This document shows positions 1 through 8,443 of a stretch of DNA of 61,181 nt, piece by piece (position 1 is the first letter of the stretch; each line of letters begins with the position of its first letter). The stretch lies in NCBI GenBank assembly GCA_017936285.1, contig JAGBFU010000065.1, forward strand, positions 1 to 61,181, read 5' to 3'. The notes under the pieces were generated by a model. It was given only the letters and a program-made list of their open reading frames with translations, was not told the DNA's origin and did not search any database. The position numbers were made by a program, and so were the translations under genes. The stretch comes from Marinifilaceae bacterium. GTDB lineage: Bacteria > Bacteroidota > Bacteroidia > Bacteroidales > Marinifilaceae.

Positions 1-85
1 CGCAAAATCGGCGGCGGTTCGGCATAATCCAAGTAAACTTGGCTTCTGCTCTCACCTTGCACGATTTTTCCTAATTCCTAATTAA
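1..85 (-). repeat. Dispersed palindromic repeat, edge copy
   Basis: Read on the minus strand, this stretch begins just after the stop codon of the nitroreductase gene with an AATTAGG-type run. It continues through AAAAATCGTGCAAGGTGAG to a perfect 6-bp palindrome with a TT loop (CCAAGT/ACTTGG, positions 29-42) and ends in CCGATTTTGCG at the window edge. The same string of motifs recurs on the plus strand at 5599-5902, so this is one family in inverted orientation. It probably continues beyond the left edge. No protein function is supported. Confidence 0.8.
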
Positions 86-946
86 TCATACCCTCTTCAC
101 TCTCACCGGTTTTCTATCAATGTACCGAGGGTAACGCAAAGCAGGCATACCAAGCGCCATTCCCGCATATACCTTACCATCAATCTCAAGCAATTTCTCA
201 ATCCTATGCTTTTTATCGGCATTCATCGCCATATATACAAAACCGGTATAAAACTGCCCAACTCCCAAAGCCTCAGCCATTAACGAACCGTTCTGATATG
301 CCAAATTACAATCATTGCACGCCAAACCGCTCTTTTTAGGGCCATGAATCAACAACACCGCTGTCGCACCACGCAAAATACGGTCATTACCCTTTGAGTA
401 GTCGCGAATAAGCCCCTTCAACACCGGAACATATCTATACATCTGAGGCATTATGCGCTTCAATATCGGTTTCAAAAGCGGATTCTCCAACTTCTTCAAG
501 GCCTCGCCAAAAATCTGAATAGTCAATTCGGTTATCTGCTTCAACATATCCGGACTTGTAATAAGCGTAAACTCTACATTCTGCATATTGGAACCTGTAG
601 GAGCTCGGTGTGCCGCCTCTACAATATCTGTGAGCGAGGTTTCAGGAATTGGAGCCTTGGTAAAGACTCTCAACGACCTGCGCATTTTGCAAAGAAGCAT
701 TACCTGCTCCGGTTTAGGCATTGCGGCATAATTTATGGTATGAACCGTACCTTTAGGGAATAGAGAGTGTACAACAGAATCAGTCGGACAGACAGCCATA
801 CAGTGTCCACACCCAATACAACGATTAACCTTATCTGTCACAATTCCATCATCGCTCGAAGCAAATATTCCTGACGGACAAACTCTTATACACTTGGCAC
901 AGCGAACACAACTCTCCGCCTTAACCCCTATCTCCAATTTTTCCAT
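86..946 (-). CDS. Ferredoxin-nitroreductase fusion protein
   Basis: This 286-residue protein has two N-terminal 4Fe-4S motifs (CVRCAKCIRVCP near residue 14 and CIGCGHCMAVCP near 43). A nitroreductase-like FMN domain follows from about residue 85, with the typical RRSLRVF start and APTGSNMQN flavin-contact segment. Such fusions are presumed cytoplasmic FMN oxidoreductases fed electrons by the attached ferredoxin; the substrate cannot be read from sequence. There is no signal peptide. It appears to be a single-gene unit with its own TAnnTTTG element at 1021-1028. The stop codon is followed at once by the dispersed repeat. The domain call is secure and the physiological role is unknown. Confidence 0.88.
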   Translation of the reverse strand: MEKLEIGVKAESCVRCAKCIRVCPSGIFASSDDGIVTDKVNRCIGCGHCMAVCPTDSVVHSLFPKGTVHTINYAAMPKPEQVMLLCKMRRSLRVFTKAPIPETSLTDIVEAAHRAPTGSNMQNVEFTLITSPDMLKQITELTIQIFGEALKKLENPLLKPILKRIMPQMYRYVPVLKGLIRDYSKGNDRILRGATAVLLIHGPKKSGLACNDCNLAYQNGSLMAEALGVGQFYTGFVYMAMNADKKHRIEKLLEIDGKVYAGMALGMPALRYPRYIDRKPVRVKRV

Positions 947-1020
947 TACTGTAATTTAAGTTCAGAATCCAATTAATTCAACTCTCAATTATATACGCTA
1001 TTTAGCACAACATTTGCCAA

Positions 1021-1028
1021 CAAAATTA
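1021..1028 (-). promoter_or_regulatory. Bacteroidota -7 element for the nitroreductase gene
   Basis: On the minus strand this reads TAATTTTG, an exact match to the Bacteroidota -7 consensus TAnnTTTG. It lies 75 bases upstream of the start codon at 946. No clear -33 TTTG was identified. Confidence 0.5.
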
Positions 1029-1082
1029 ATCAATTCTACCCTGAAATCAGCAAATAAAGCCAAGCAAACTTCACCTCCAAAT

Positions 1083-1110
1083 AAAAAAAGGGCAACCCGA
1101 AAGTTGCCCT
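1083..1110 (-). terminator. Intrinsic terminator after the GH51 gene
   Basis: On the minus strand a 7-bp perfect stem (GGGCAAC/GTTGCCC, loop TTTCGG) is followed by seven T residues. It lies about 45 bases beyond the stop codon of the arabinofuranosidase gene, the right place and orientation to end that transcript. Confidence 0.85.
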
Positions 1111-1155
1111 CAAAACAAAACTGTTTTACTATTGTGTCCTTAGTGCTATAAAGCC

Positions 1156-3633
1156 TTAATTAAATGGGATTACAATGATGTTAGCGGTGTATGGCTGAAC
1201 AGTTACGTTGCTTACAGAAGATAGCTTCTGGTTTGTAACAGTAATGTTTGGCTCCATACCAGGAGTATTGAATGCCATATCATCGTCACCACCTACAGTG
1301 TATATCTCGCCATTTCCTGCCAATGAGTACTCCTTATCTCCAAGAGTGAACTTCTTAACAGCATCGATTGGGAAGCTTACACTCTCCCATGTTGGGTTTA
1401 CTACTGAAATTGTAAGAGTATTGTTCTCGGTATTGATAGCAGCAGCCACATCGAACGGACGAAGCTCACCCTCAAGCTGTACAGGAAGTGTTCCAAATAC
1501 CTCACGATATAGTTTCAATACCTGACCGGTTGAAGCGTAACCTGCATCGGTTGTTGTAGCTTTAATACATCCAATAACGTTTACTGTCTGAGCATAGTTA
1601 GCCATAAATACAATGTCGCTCTGGCGCAAATACTCATTCAAACCTGCAGCAATTCCCAAAGCATCACGCAAATAGTAGCGAGTACCCAACTCTCCGAAGA
1701 TATGTGGACCATACCAGTAGTTCCACTCATCCATACAGATCTGAATATCCTTACCCTCGAGTTCAGGAATCTCCTGACGATACTTTCTGTGAGCATCGGT
1801 TACTCTCTTAATGTGACGAGCAATCTGCGATGTGTGAGTCATAAGACCGCCACCATGCCAATCCTGGCTGTAGAAGTGCTCACTTACAAGATTCATGTGG
1901 TCTGAACAGTGCTTCATGATATACTCATCCCAACGGCCAACCTCGCCTACTCCAATCAATTTGATTGATGGATCAACTTTCCACATTGCATCAGCAAACT
2001 CTTTATGTTTCAATGCAAAAGCATCGGTTGCCATAAATCCAAGCTGCCAGTCTCCGAACATCTCATTACCTACTGACCACCACTTAACATTCCATGGCTC
2101 AACACTTCCACCATTCTTAACACGCAACTTACCCATTGGGGTTGTAGCCTCGCCATTAGCATACTCAACCTCGTCGGTAGCCATCTTTGTTCCACCCAAT
2201 CCTGCATTTACTGCAATGTATGGCTCTGTCTCAAGAAGCTCACACAAACGGATAAACTCATGCATACCAACGTCGTTGCTCTCAACACCTGTCCAGGCCG
2301 GATTCTTTCTTGGAGGACGCTGATCTCGTGGGCCAATACCATCGTGCCAATCGTAACCACTTACAAAGTTACCTCCCGGCCAACGATATACAGGAGCCTT
2401 CAATCCCTTCAACAATGCCAATACATCGGCACGGAATCCCTCAACGTTGTCATTAGGCATAATTGATGCAGTTCCTACCCATACTTTTGCATCACCATCG
2501 GTTACAATTGCAAAAGTTGCATTGGTATTCTTAGCATCGAATGCAGCAAACTCAAATGGATATTTTGTCCACTTTGTTCCAACATTGATTGTCTTCTCCT
2601 GAGTCTTGCCATCACTGGTCATTGTAACCTTAACCGCTGTCGGCTTGTCAGCTTTCAAAATAGCATAACCCGTCATTCCAACCTCCGGACGAACTCCAAG
2701 ACCTGACTGTTGAAGTTTTGCACCCTTACCAGCCTTCAAAAGAACACTATGCTCACCGGTATAAGCATTTGCCTTATCCATTGTAAAGAGATCTGCACCA
2801 CCACGCATTCCGCGTTGTCCACGTCCTGAGTTTGCATACAAGGCAGCCTGCAAACTAACATCCTGAGCAGGGCCCTGCTGTCCCTGTGGACGAGCAACCT
2901 GTGTCGGAGCTACACTCCATGGAGAGTTTCTCTCGCCCGGAGCATACCAGAACTTTCTATCCATCAACATCTCTGACCAGATACCGCCATAGATACATTG
3001 TCCCATGTGCTCGATAAATTGACCATAGATATACTCTGACATATTTGTTCCCTGAACATTTGGATCAATCTTCAAAGCAGTATTAATCTCCTCAGAGCTT
3101 ATCAAGTCAAAGGTCATTGCATCGAACCATGCATATCCAGTTCCTCGGCGAGGGTATGTACATGTGATACCTGCGCAATCATCAGCACCTGTCTCAAACT
3201 CAAGAGTTACTGCAGTCCAATCATTAGTACCCTTAATTGGAGTTGTTGTCAAATAGTTAGACATACCAACCTGCAAGGTGATGGTAGCACCGCCCTCGCC
3301 CATTGCTTTCAAATCCTGAGTCTTGATCCAACCGGTAAATTTATATTTTGACCATGGCTTCAAATTAACCTTATTAGCCCACGATCCATCGGCAGGAGTT
3401 GCCGAATACATAAGCAAACTCTTTGTGCCATCCTTAGCCTGATTGTCGTGAATGTGACGAACTGACTCGCCTGTTCCATAGGTCCAGTCAAGAACCTTGT
3501 CAGATACAACCTGCTCTGCAGATCCATTTGGAACCTCGCCCCAATTGGAACCTGTCTTAGGCTGAACCTCTGACTGACATGCAACCATACCCATTCCAAC
3601 GAGCACCATTGCACCAATCCATACTTTTCTCAT
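1156..3633 (-). CDS. GH51 alpha-L-arabinofuranosidase lipoprotein with N-terminal carbohydrate-binding domain
   Basis: The protein has 825 residues. It starts with a lipoprotein signal ending in MVAC (Cys19), so it is probably anchored in a membrane, perhaps at the cell surface. Residues of about 40-180 resemble a CBM4/9-type jelly-roll domain. The rest is a GH51 clan A retaining glycosidase, recognisable from EHMGQCIYGGI and RWPGGNF. The expected acid/base is Glu524 in SVGNEMFG and the nucleophile Glu636 in MDEWNYW. The family removes alpha-L-arabinofuranosyl residues from arabinan, arabinoxylan or arabinogalactan. It is transcribed alone and diverges from an Xaa-Pro aminopeptidase gene. The family call is firm; the natural substrate is inferred. 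Confidence 0.93.
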   Translation of the reverse strand: MRKVWIGAMVLVGMGMVACQSEVQPKTGSNWGEVPNGSAEQVVSDKVLDWTYGTGESVRHIHDNQAKDGTKSLLMYSATPADGSWANKVNLKPWSKYKFTGWIKTQDLKAMGEGGATITLQVGMSNYLTTTPIKGTNDWTAVTLEFETGADDCAGITCTYPRRGTGYAWFDAMTFDLISSEEINTALKIDPNVQGTNMSEYIYGQFIEHMGQCIYGGIWSEMLMDRKFWYAPGERNSPWSVAPTQVARPQGQQGPAQDVSLQAALYANSGRGQRGMRGGADLFTMDKANAYTGEHSVLLKAGKGAKLQQSGLGVRPEVGMTGYAILKADKPTAVKVTMTSDGKTQEKTINVGTKWTKYPFEFAAFDAKNTNATFAIVTDGDAKVWVGTASIMPNDNVEGFRADVLALLKGLKAPVYRWPGGNFVSGYDWHDGIGPRDQRPPRKNPAWTGVESNDVGMHEFIRLCELLETEPYIAVNAGLGGTKMATDEVEYANGEATTPMGKLRVKNGGSVEPWNVKWWSVGNEMFGDWQLGFMATDAFALKHKEFADAMWKVDPSIKLIGVGEVGRWDEYIMKHCSDHMNLVSEHFYSQDWHGGGLMTHTSQIARHIKRVTDAHRKYRQEIPELEGKDIQICMDEWNYWYGPHIFGELGTRYYLRDALGIAAGLNEYLRQSDIVFMANYAQTVNVIGCIKATTTDAGYASTGQVLKLYREVFGTLPVQLEGELRPFDVAAAINTENNTLTISVVNPTWESVSFPIDAVKKFTLGDKEYSLAGNGEIYTVGGDDDMAFNTPGMEPNITVTNQKLSSVSNVTVQPYTANIIVIPFN

Positions 3634-3684
3634 AGTGTTAGGTTTTATGATTTGTTATTAAATTCTAATGCACAATCAATAAAG

Positions 3685-3692
3685 CAAAGATA
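3685..3692 (-). promoter_or_regulatory. -7 element for the GH51 gene
   Basis: The minus strand reads TATCTTTG, an exact TAnnTTTG match about 50 bases upstream of the GH51 start codon at 3633, in the divergent spacer shared with the aminopeptidase gene at 3803. Confidence 0.6.
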
Positions 3693-3802
3693 GTTTAAGA
3701 AAATTAAAAATGCTAATCGGAATGGTAATATTCACGAAAAAATGTTTTAACTTGCAGAGGAAATAACAGACAATATAAAAAACAACATAAAATTAATAGA
3801 TT

Positions 3803-5611
3803 ATGACTATTGAAGAGAGAATTGCGGCCCTTCGCAAGATTATGACACGCGAAGGAATCGATGCCTACATTGTTTCCGGAACAGATCCTCACGATGACGA
3901 GTATCTACCAGAGACCTGGAAGCAAAGACAGTGGATATCAGGCTTTACCGGTTCATACGGAACAATTGTTATAACTCAGGATCATGCAGGTTTCTGGACA
4001 GACACCCGCTACTTTGTGCAATATGAGCGCGAGCTTGGAAACACCGAGTACAAACTTCACAAACTTCGTGTTCCCGATGCTGTAGATTACCCGGAATGGC
4101 TTGCCGAAACTATGCAGGAGGGCCAGAAATTGGCGTTTGATGGCTACTGTATGCCTACATCAATCATCAGAAAGTTAAAATCTCTGCTTGAACCTAAGGG
4201 TGTAAAGGTAGTAAATACCGTCGATTTGCTTGGCGAGTTGTGGCTTGACCGTCCTGAAATGCCATCAGCTCCAATTATGAGTCTCGATGTAAAATATACC
4301 GGCAGTTCTGCAGCCGAGAAGCTTGAGCGCCTGCGTGGCTACATGCAGGAGAAAGGCGCAACTTACACACTGCTAAGCAGCCTTGACGAGATTGCATGGC
4401 TATTTAACCTGCGCGGCGGTGACATTAACTTCACTCCTGTCTTTATTTCATACGCTATAGTTGGAATGGGCGAGGCCTCAATCTTTGTTAAACCCGGAAA
4501 AGTTCCTGCTGAAGTTGCTGAATTGTTGGCAAAGGACAATATCACTGTTAAGGGGTATCATCAGGTTACACTTGCCCTTGATGAGATTGACGAAACAAAT
4601 ATCTTTATGATTGATGCAGGAACTCTGAATTATGGAATATACGAGAAGGTTAGCGGTCGCTTTAAAACTGTTGAGTGCAAATCTCCACTAATTCTATGGA
4701 AAGGAATCAAGAATCCAACAGAGATTCAAGGCTTTAAAGATGCATGTCGCAAAGATGGTGTTGCCCTTACAAAATTCTACTACTGGCTATCAAAACAGGA
4801 TGTCAGCAAACTGTCAGAGTTAGATGTAGAGAAGGTTTTGGGCGATTTCAGAAAGGCACAACCTGAAAGTATGGGCGATGGTTTCCGCTATATCTGCGCA
4901 TACGGTGAGAATGCTGCTCTTCCCCACTACTTTGCAACCGAGGAGAACTATAGTATGCTTAAACCTGAGGGACTTTTGCTAATGGATACCGGAGGTCAAT
5001 ACCTTCACGGAACAACCGATATTACCCGTACAGTTCCACTTGGTCCGGTTTCACAACTTCAGAAAGAGGACTTCACATTGGTTCTTAAGGGAATGATTGA
5101 ACTTGGAAGAGTTGTATTCACAAAGGGAACAAACGGAAAGAATCTTGATATACTGGCACGTATGCACATGTGGAAATTCCAGCGTAACTACGGACATGGA
5201 ACAGGACACGGAGTGGGTCAATTCTTGACTGTACACGAGGGTCCACAAGATATTCGTCTGTTTGGCGACCCTGCCGAGCACCCAATGATGCCGGGAATGA
5301 TTACCAGCGATGAGCCGGGAATCTATCGTCAGGGAGAGTGGGGAGTTCGCCACGAGAATCTGAACGTATGTCTGGATTTGGGAACAAATGAGTTTGGTGA
5401 GTGGTATTGCCAGGAGCCTATTACTCTTTGTTACATTGAGAAGAGTTGTATCATTCCCGAAATGCTTACTGCCGACGAGATTGATTGGCTTAACGCATAT
5501 CACAAGAAGTGTTACGACGAGATCACTCCATACCTGACTCCGGAAGAGGCTGAGTGGCATAAGGAGAAGACCTCACCTATTGAGTACACTCCTATTCAAA
5601 TCAGGAATTAG
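3803..5611 (+). CDS. Xaa-Pro aminopeptidase, three-domain M24B (aminopeptidase P) type
   Basis: This 602-residue protein has the long aminopeptidase P architecture: two creatinase-like N-terminal domains (about 1-305) and a C-terminal pita-bread M24 peptidase domain. The five dinuclear metal ligands are present: Asp395 and Asp406 (LLMDTGG and TTDITRT), His469 (GTGHGVG), Glu504 (SDEPGIY) and Glu518 (RHEN). The enzyme removes an N-terminal residue preceding proline. No signal peptide is visible, so it is probably cytoplasmic and works on imported or internal proline peptides. The last codons run into the AGGAATT tandem repeat, so the extreme C-terminus (QIRN) may derive from the repeat. A second aminopeptidase P lies at 13621. 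Confidence 0.93.
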   Translation: MTIEERIAALRKIMTREGIDAYIVSGTDPHDDEYLPETWKQRQWISGFTGSYGTIVITQDHAGFWTDTRYFVQYERELGNTEYKLHKLRVPDAVDYPEWLAETMQEGQKLAFDGYCMPTSIIRKLKSLLEPKGVKVVNTVDLLGELWLDRPEMPSAPIMSLDVKYTGSSAAEKLERLRGYMQEKGATYTLLSSLDEIAWLFNLRGGDINFTPVFISYAIVGMGEASIFVKPGKVPAEVAELLAKDNITVKGYHQVTLALDEIDETNIFMIDAGTLNYGIYEKVSGRFKTVECKSPLILWKGIKNPTEIQGFKDACRKDGVALTKFYYWLSKQDVSKLSELDVEKVLGDFRKAQPESMGDGFRYICAYGENAALPHYFATEENYSMLKPEGLLLMDTGGQYLHGTTDITRTVPLGPVSQLQKEDFTLVLKGMIELGRVVFTKGTNGKNLDILARMHMWKFQRNYGHGTGHGVGQFLTVHEGPQDIRLFGDPAEHPMMPGMITSDEPGIYRQGEWGVRHENLNVCLDLGTNEFGEWYCQEPITLCYIEKSCIIPEMLTADEIDWLNAYHKKCYDEITPYLTPEEAEWHKEKTSPIEYTPIQIRN

Positions 5612-5902
5612 GAATTAGGAATTAGGAAAAATCGTGCAAGCCGAACGCAGAAGGCAAATTTATTTGCATTATGCTAAGGCGCAGCCGATTTTGCGTAAAC
5701 ACGAAGTGTTTGCGAATTAGGAAAAATCGTGCAAGGTGAGAGCAGAAGCCAAATTTATTTGGATTATGCCGAACCGACGCTGCGGAGCGAATGCAGAAAC
5801 CAAGTTTACTTGGGTTATGCTGAGCCGCGAGGAGTAGAAGCACACGAAGTGTGGTTAACTGCAGCCGATTTTGCGGAAACACGAAGTGTTTGCGAATTAG
5901 GA
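5599..5902 (+). repeat. Cluster of dispersed palindromic repeats with covarying hairpin arms
   Basis: The 356-base spacer between the converging aminopeptidase and GH127 genes is almost entirely repeats. Three copies of an A palindrome occur with a constant TT loop: GCAAAT/ATTTGC (5654-5667), CCAAAT/ATTTGG (5749-5762) and CCAAGT/ACTTGG (5800-5813). Three copies of a B hairpin occur with a constant GAA loop: AAACAC/GTGTTT (5697-5711 and 5877-5891) and CACAC/GTGTG (5841-5853). Arm differences are compensated on the other side of each stem. GCAGCCGATTTTGCG is repeated at 5681 and 5861, and AGGAATT is tandemly repeated at the left edge. A 60-codon frame through it is judged non-coding. Confidence 0.85.
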
Positions 5903-5909
5903 ATTAAAT

Positions 5910-5943
5910 AAAAAACTCTTGAGCCGTGGCTCAAGAGTTTTTT
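5910..5943. terminator. Bidirectional intrinsic terminator
   Basis: A perfect 10-bp stem (CTCTTGAGCC/GGCTCAAGAG with a GT loop) is flanked by six A residues on the left and six T residues on the right, so it can stop transcription in both directions. It serves the aminopeptidase gene from the left and the GH127 operon from the right. Confidence 0.93.
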
Positions 5944-5967
5944 AGTATGTTTAGTAAAGTAAATATA

Positions 5968-8394
5968 TTACTCAACCTCCCACTCGTAGATTCCGCAAGA
6001 TAGTCTTCCAGGCTGATTAACCTCAAGTTTCAACTCTTTGGTTGTAACAGTCTCGAACTCTACGCGGTCTCCGATACGTGCTGTTACCTTGTAATCAGAA
6101 GTATTCTTTACAGGAACCCACTCTCCGGCGTCATTCTTGTAGTAAATCTTCCAAGACTCTGGCAAACCGCAACCACCCCAAGGCTGATCCTCAAACCAGT
6201 ACAATGTACATGAAGATACTGTTACAGGCTCTTTGAATGTATATGACATCCACTCAGTACCGCCCTGTTTTGGCCACCAGTGGCAATATGGAGGAGTTCT
6301 ATCCTCATCACCCTTTGGTTTCAATCTGTCATTCAATGCACTTCTTCCAGAACGAATTGTACCACCAATCTTAGCTCCGGTTGTCTTTGATACAGGAGGA
6401 ACTGCAGTTGTAGCTGTCAAATCCTGAGCAAACCATACGCACATCTCACCATTTCCGCGGTGCGCCCATGCATAGTATGGCTGCAATGTCAACTTATGAG
6501 TCTCAGTCTTCAACTGACCCTTATCGTCAAATCCAACTGTCTGAATATCTGTTGTGATAAGGTTCATTCCGTACTCGTTACCACCTGCCTTAATGTGAGC
6601 ATCCTTATACTCTACATTGAACTCTGGCTTCTGATTGAAGATAGTATTTCTGAATGCGAAGTTGTTATCTGGCCACTCTGCGCAATATACGATAGGACCA
6701 TTGCTGATAGCAATCTTACCGTTATCCTCGATCACCTTGCTGTTAGCACGGATTACACGTGGAGTCATCTCAAGGCTTACAGTTACCTTATCGCCCTTCT
6801 TCCACTTACGATTAACGTTCACATAACCATGATCAAGCTCTGCCTCAACCTCCTGACCATTTACATATACCTTATAACCGGTCTTCTTTCCATCAGCAAA
6901 GAAGTACAAGTCGCTAGGAACAACCTGGTTCTGAGCCCAACCCGGGATACGAAGCTTCATGTTGAATGAAGCAGCTGTATTAACTATTACATCAATATCA
7001 CCATTCCATGGATAGTTTGTCTTCTGAGAAAGGCTGATAGTCTTTTTGCCAACCTTAATCTTAGCATCGTTAGCCATGTACAAGTTTACATACAAGTTGT
7101 TATCCTTTACAGCGTATGCGTAACCAGGTACTGATGGGATGAAACGACATGCGTTAGATGGGCAACATGCACAACCGAACCAAGCCTGACGCTGGTGCTG
7201 TCCAATTGACTCCAATGGGTTTGGATAGAAGAATCCACCTCCGTCCAAAGAGATTCCAGAAAGAACTCCATTGTACAATGAACGCTCCAATACATCGATA
7301 TACTTAGACTCTCCGTGCAACAAGAACATACGCTGGTTCCAGTAAACCATAGCAATAGCAGCACAAGTCTCACAATAAGCAGACATATTTGGCAACTCGT
7401 AGTTCTTACCAAATGCCTCACCGCTACCTGTAGAACCTACACCACCAGTTACATACATCTTCTTACCAACTACGTTATCCCAAATTCCATCAATAGCCTC
7501 GAAGTACTCCTTGTCACCTGTCAAAGCAGCAACGTCAGCAATACCTGTGTACATATATGTAGCACGTACTGCGTGTCCTACAGCCTCGTCCTGCTCAAGG
7601 ATAGGCTTGTGAGACTGGCTATACTCGCTTCTGTTACGACGTGGACCAACATAACCTCTCTTATCAAGGAAATATTTAGCCATATCAAGATACTTCTGAT
7701 CTTTGGTCAATACATACAACTTAGCCAAAGCCATCTCTGCAATCTGGTGTCCTGGAACGTGAGCCTCCTGACCCTCTCCGTCACCAATCTCGCGACATAC
7801 GCAGTCAGCATAACGGATAGCGATATCCAAGAAATTTCTCTGTCCTGTAGCTGTAAAGTGAGCAACAGCTCCCTCTACCATGTGACCCAAGTTGTACAAC
7901 TCGTGGCTCAAATCCTCAACCTTTGACCAACGCTTTGGTCCCATCCAGTTATGAGGATTCTCAGGATTCATAGTTCTGAAGGTGTTCAAGTAACCATCAG
8001 GCTCCTGCGCAGCAGCTACGATAACCAAAACGCTATCGATATAAGCCTTCAAAGCAGGATCATCATAGGTCTGCAACAAATAACTTGCACCCTCGATTGT
8101 CTTGTAAACGTCAGTGTCATCGAATGACAAAGTACCCTCCTTGATTGGAGTTACAACACCTGTACGCAACTGTTTTGCAGCATCTTCAAAGTTTTTGTAA
8201 CGATCTGTCTCCTCACATTTGCTGAATGCCAATGGAATTGTCACATCGCGGCTAGCCTGCAATCTCTGTCCCCAGAATGTATCGGTAACTTTAACCGATG
8301 TAAAAGGAACCGGAGAGTAAGGATAACCGGTCTGAGCAACTGCAGAAACAGCAGTCATAGCCAAAACGGCCAAACTCATCAAAATTTTCTTCAT
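5968..8394 (-). CDS. GH127 beta-L-arabinofuranosidase (HypBA1-like), secreted, copy 1
   Basis: The protein has 808 residues with a Sec signal peptide ending AVAQ. It belongs to GH127 (formerly DUF1680), whose characterised member HypBA1 releases beta-L-arabinofuranose from hydroxyproline-linked arabino-oligosaccharides. The zinc/catalytic set is intact: Glu342 and Cys344 in YCETC, and Cys410-Cys411 in GCACCPSN, matching HypBA1 Glu338, Cys340, Cys417 and Cys418. An (alpha/alpha)-barrel is followed by beta domains, and the last 120 residues resemble a discoidin-like module. It is the last gene of a three-gene minus-strand unit, 49 bases after its paralogue. Periplasmic or secreted location is inferred from the signal. 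Confidence 0.9.
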   Translation of the reverse strand: MKKILMSLAVLAMTAVSAVAQTGYPYSPVPFTSVKVTDTFWGQRLQASRDVTIPLAFSKCEETDRYKNFEDAAKQLRTGVVTPIKEGTLSFDDTDVYKTIEGASYLLQTYDDPALKAYIDSVLVIVAAAQEPDGYLNTFRTMNPENPHNWMGPKRWSKVEDLSHELYNLGHMVEGAVAHFTATGQRNFLDIAIRYADCVCREIGDGEGQEAHVPGHQIAEMALAKLYVLTKDQKYLDMAKYFLDKRGYVGPRRNRSEYSQSHKPILEQDEAVGHAVRATYMYTGIADVAALTGDKEYFEAIDGIWDNVVGKKMYVTGGVGSTGSGEAFGKNYELPNMSAYCETCAAIAMVYWNQRMFLLHGESKYIDVLERSLYNGVLSGISLDGGGFFYPNPLESIGQHQRQAWFGCACCPSNACRFIPSVPGYAYAVKDNNLYVNLYMANDAKIKVGKKTISLSQKTNYPWNGDIDVIVNTAASFNMKLRIPGWAQNQVVPSDLYFFADGKKTGYKVYVNGQEVEAELDHGYVNVNRKWKKGDKVTVSLEMTPRVIRANSKVIEDNGKIAISNGPIVYCAEWPDNNFAFRNTIFNQKPEFNVEYKDAHIKAGGNEYGMNLITTDIQTVGFDDKGQLKTETHKLTLQPYYAWAHRGNGEMCVWFAQDLTATTAVPPVSKTTGAKIGGTIRSGRSALNDRLKPKGDEDRTPPYCHWWPKQGGTEWMSYTFKEPVTVSSCTLYWFEDQPWGGCGLPESWKIYYKNDAGEWVPVKNTSDYKVTARIGDRVEFETVTTKELKLEVNQPGRLSCGIYEWEVE

Positions 8395-8443
8395 ACTCTG
8401 TTCTCTTAATTTGTTTATAATTGTTATTTAGTTGTTCCTAAAA

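Noticed and set aside
5729..5911. A 60-codon plus-strand ORF with protein-level repeats (YLDYAEP, YLGYAEP)
   Set aside because: It is a reading of the palindromic DNA repeat; the variation between copies preserves hairpin pairing rather than codons, and no ribosome-binding site is evident.
7315..7926. Long antisense ORF (203 codons) opposite GH127 copy 1; similar ones at 12064-12678, 41804-42352 and 44772-45422
   Set aside because: Each lies wholly or almost wholly antisense to a well-supported gene, has no domain resemblance and has leucine/serine-rich composition typical of reverse-frame readings.
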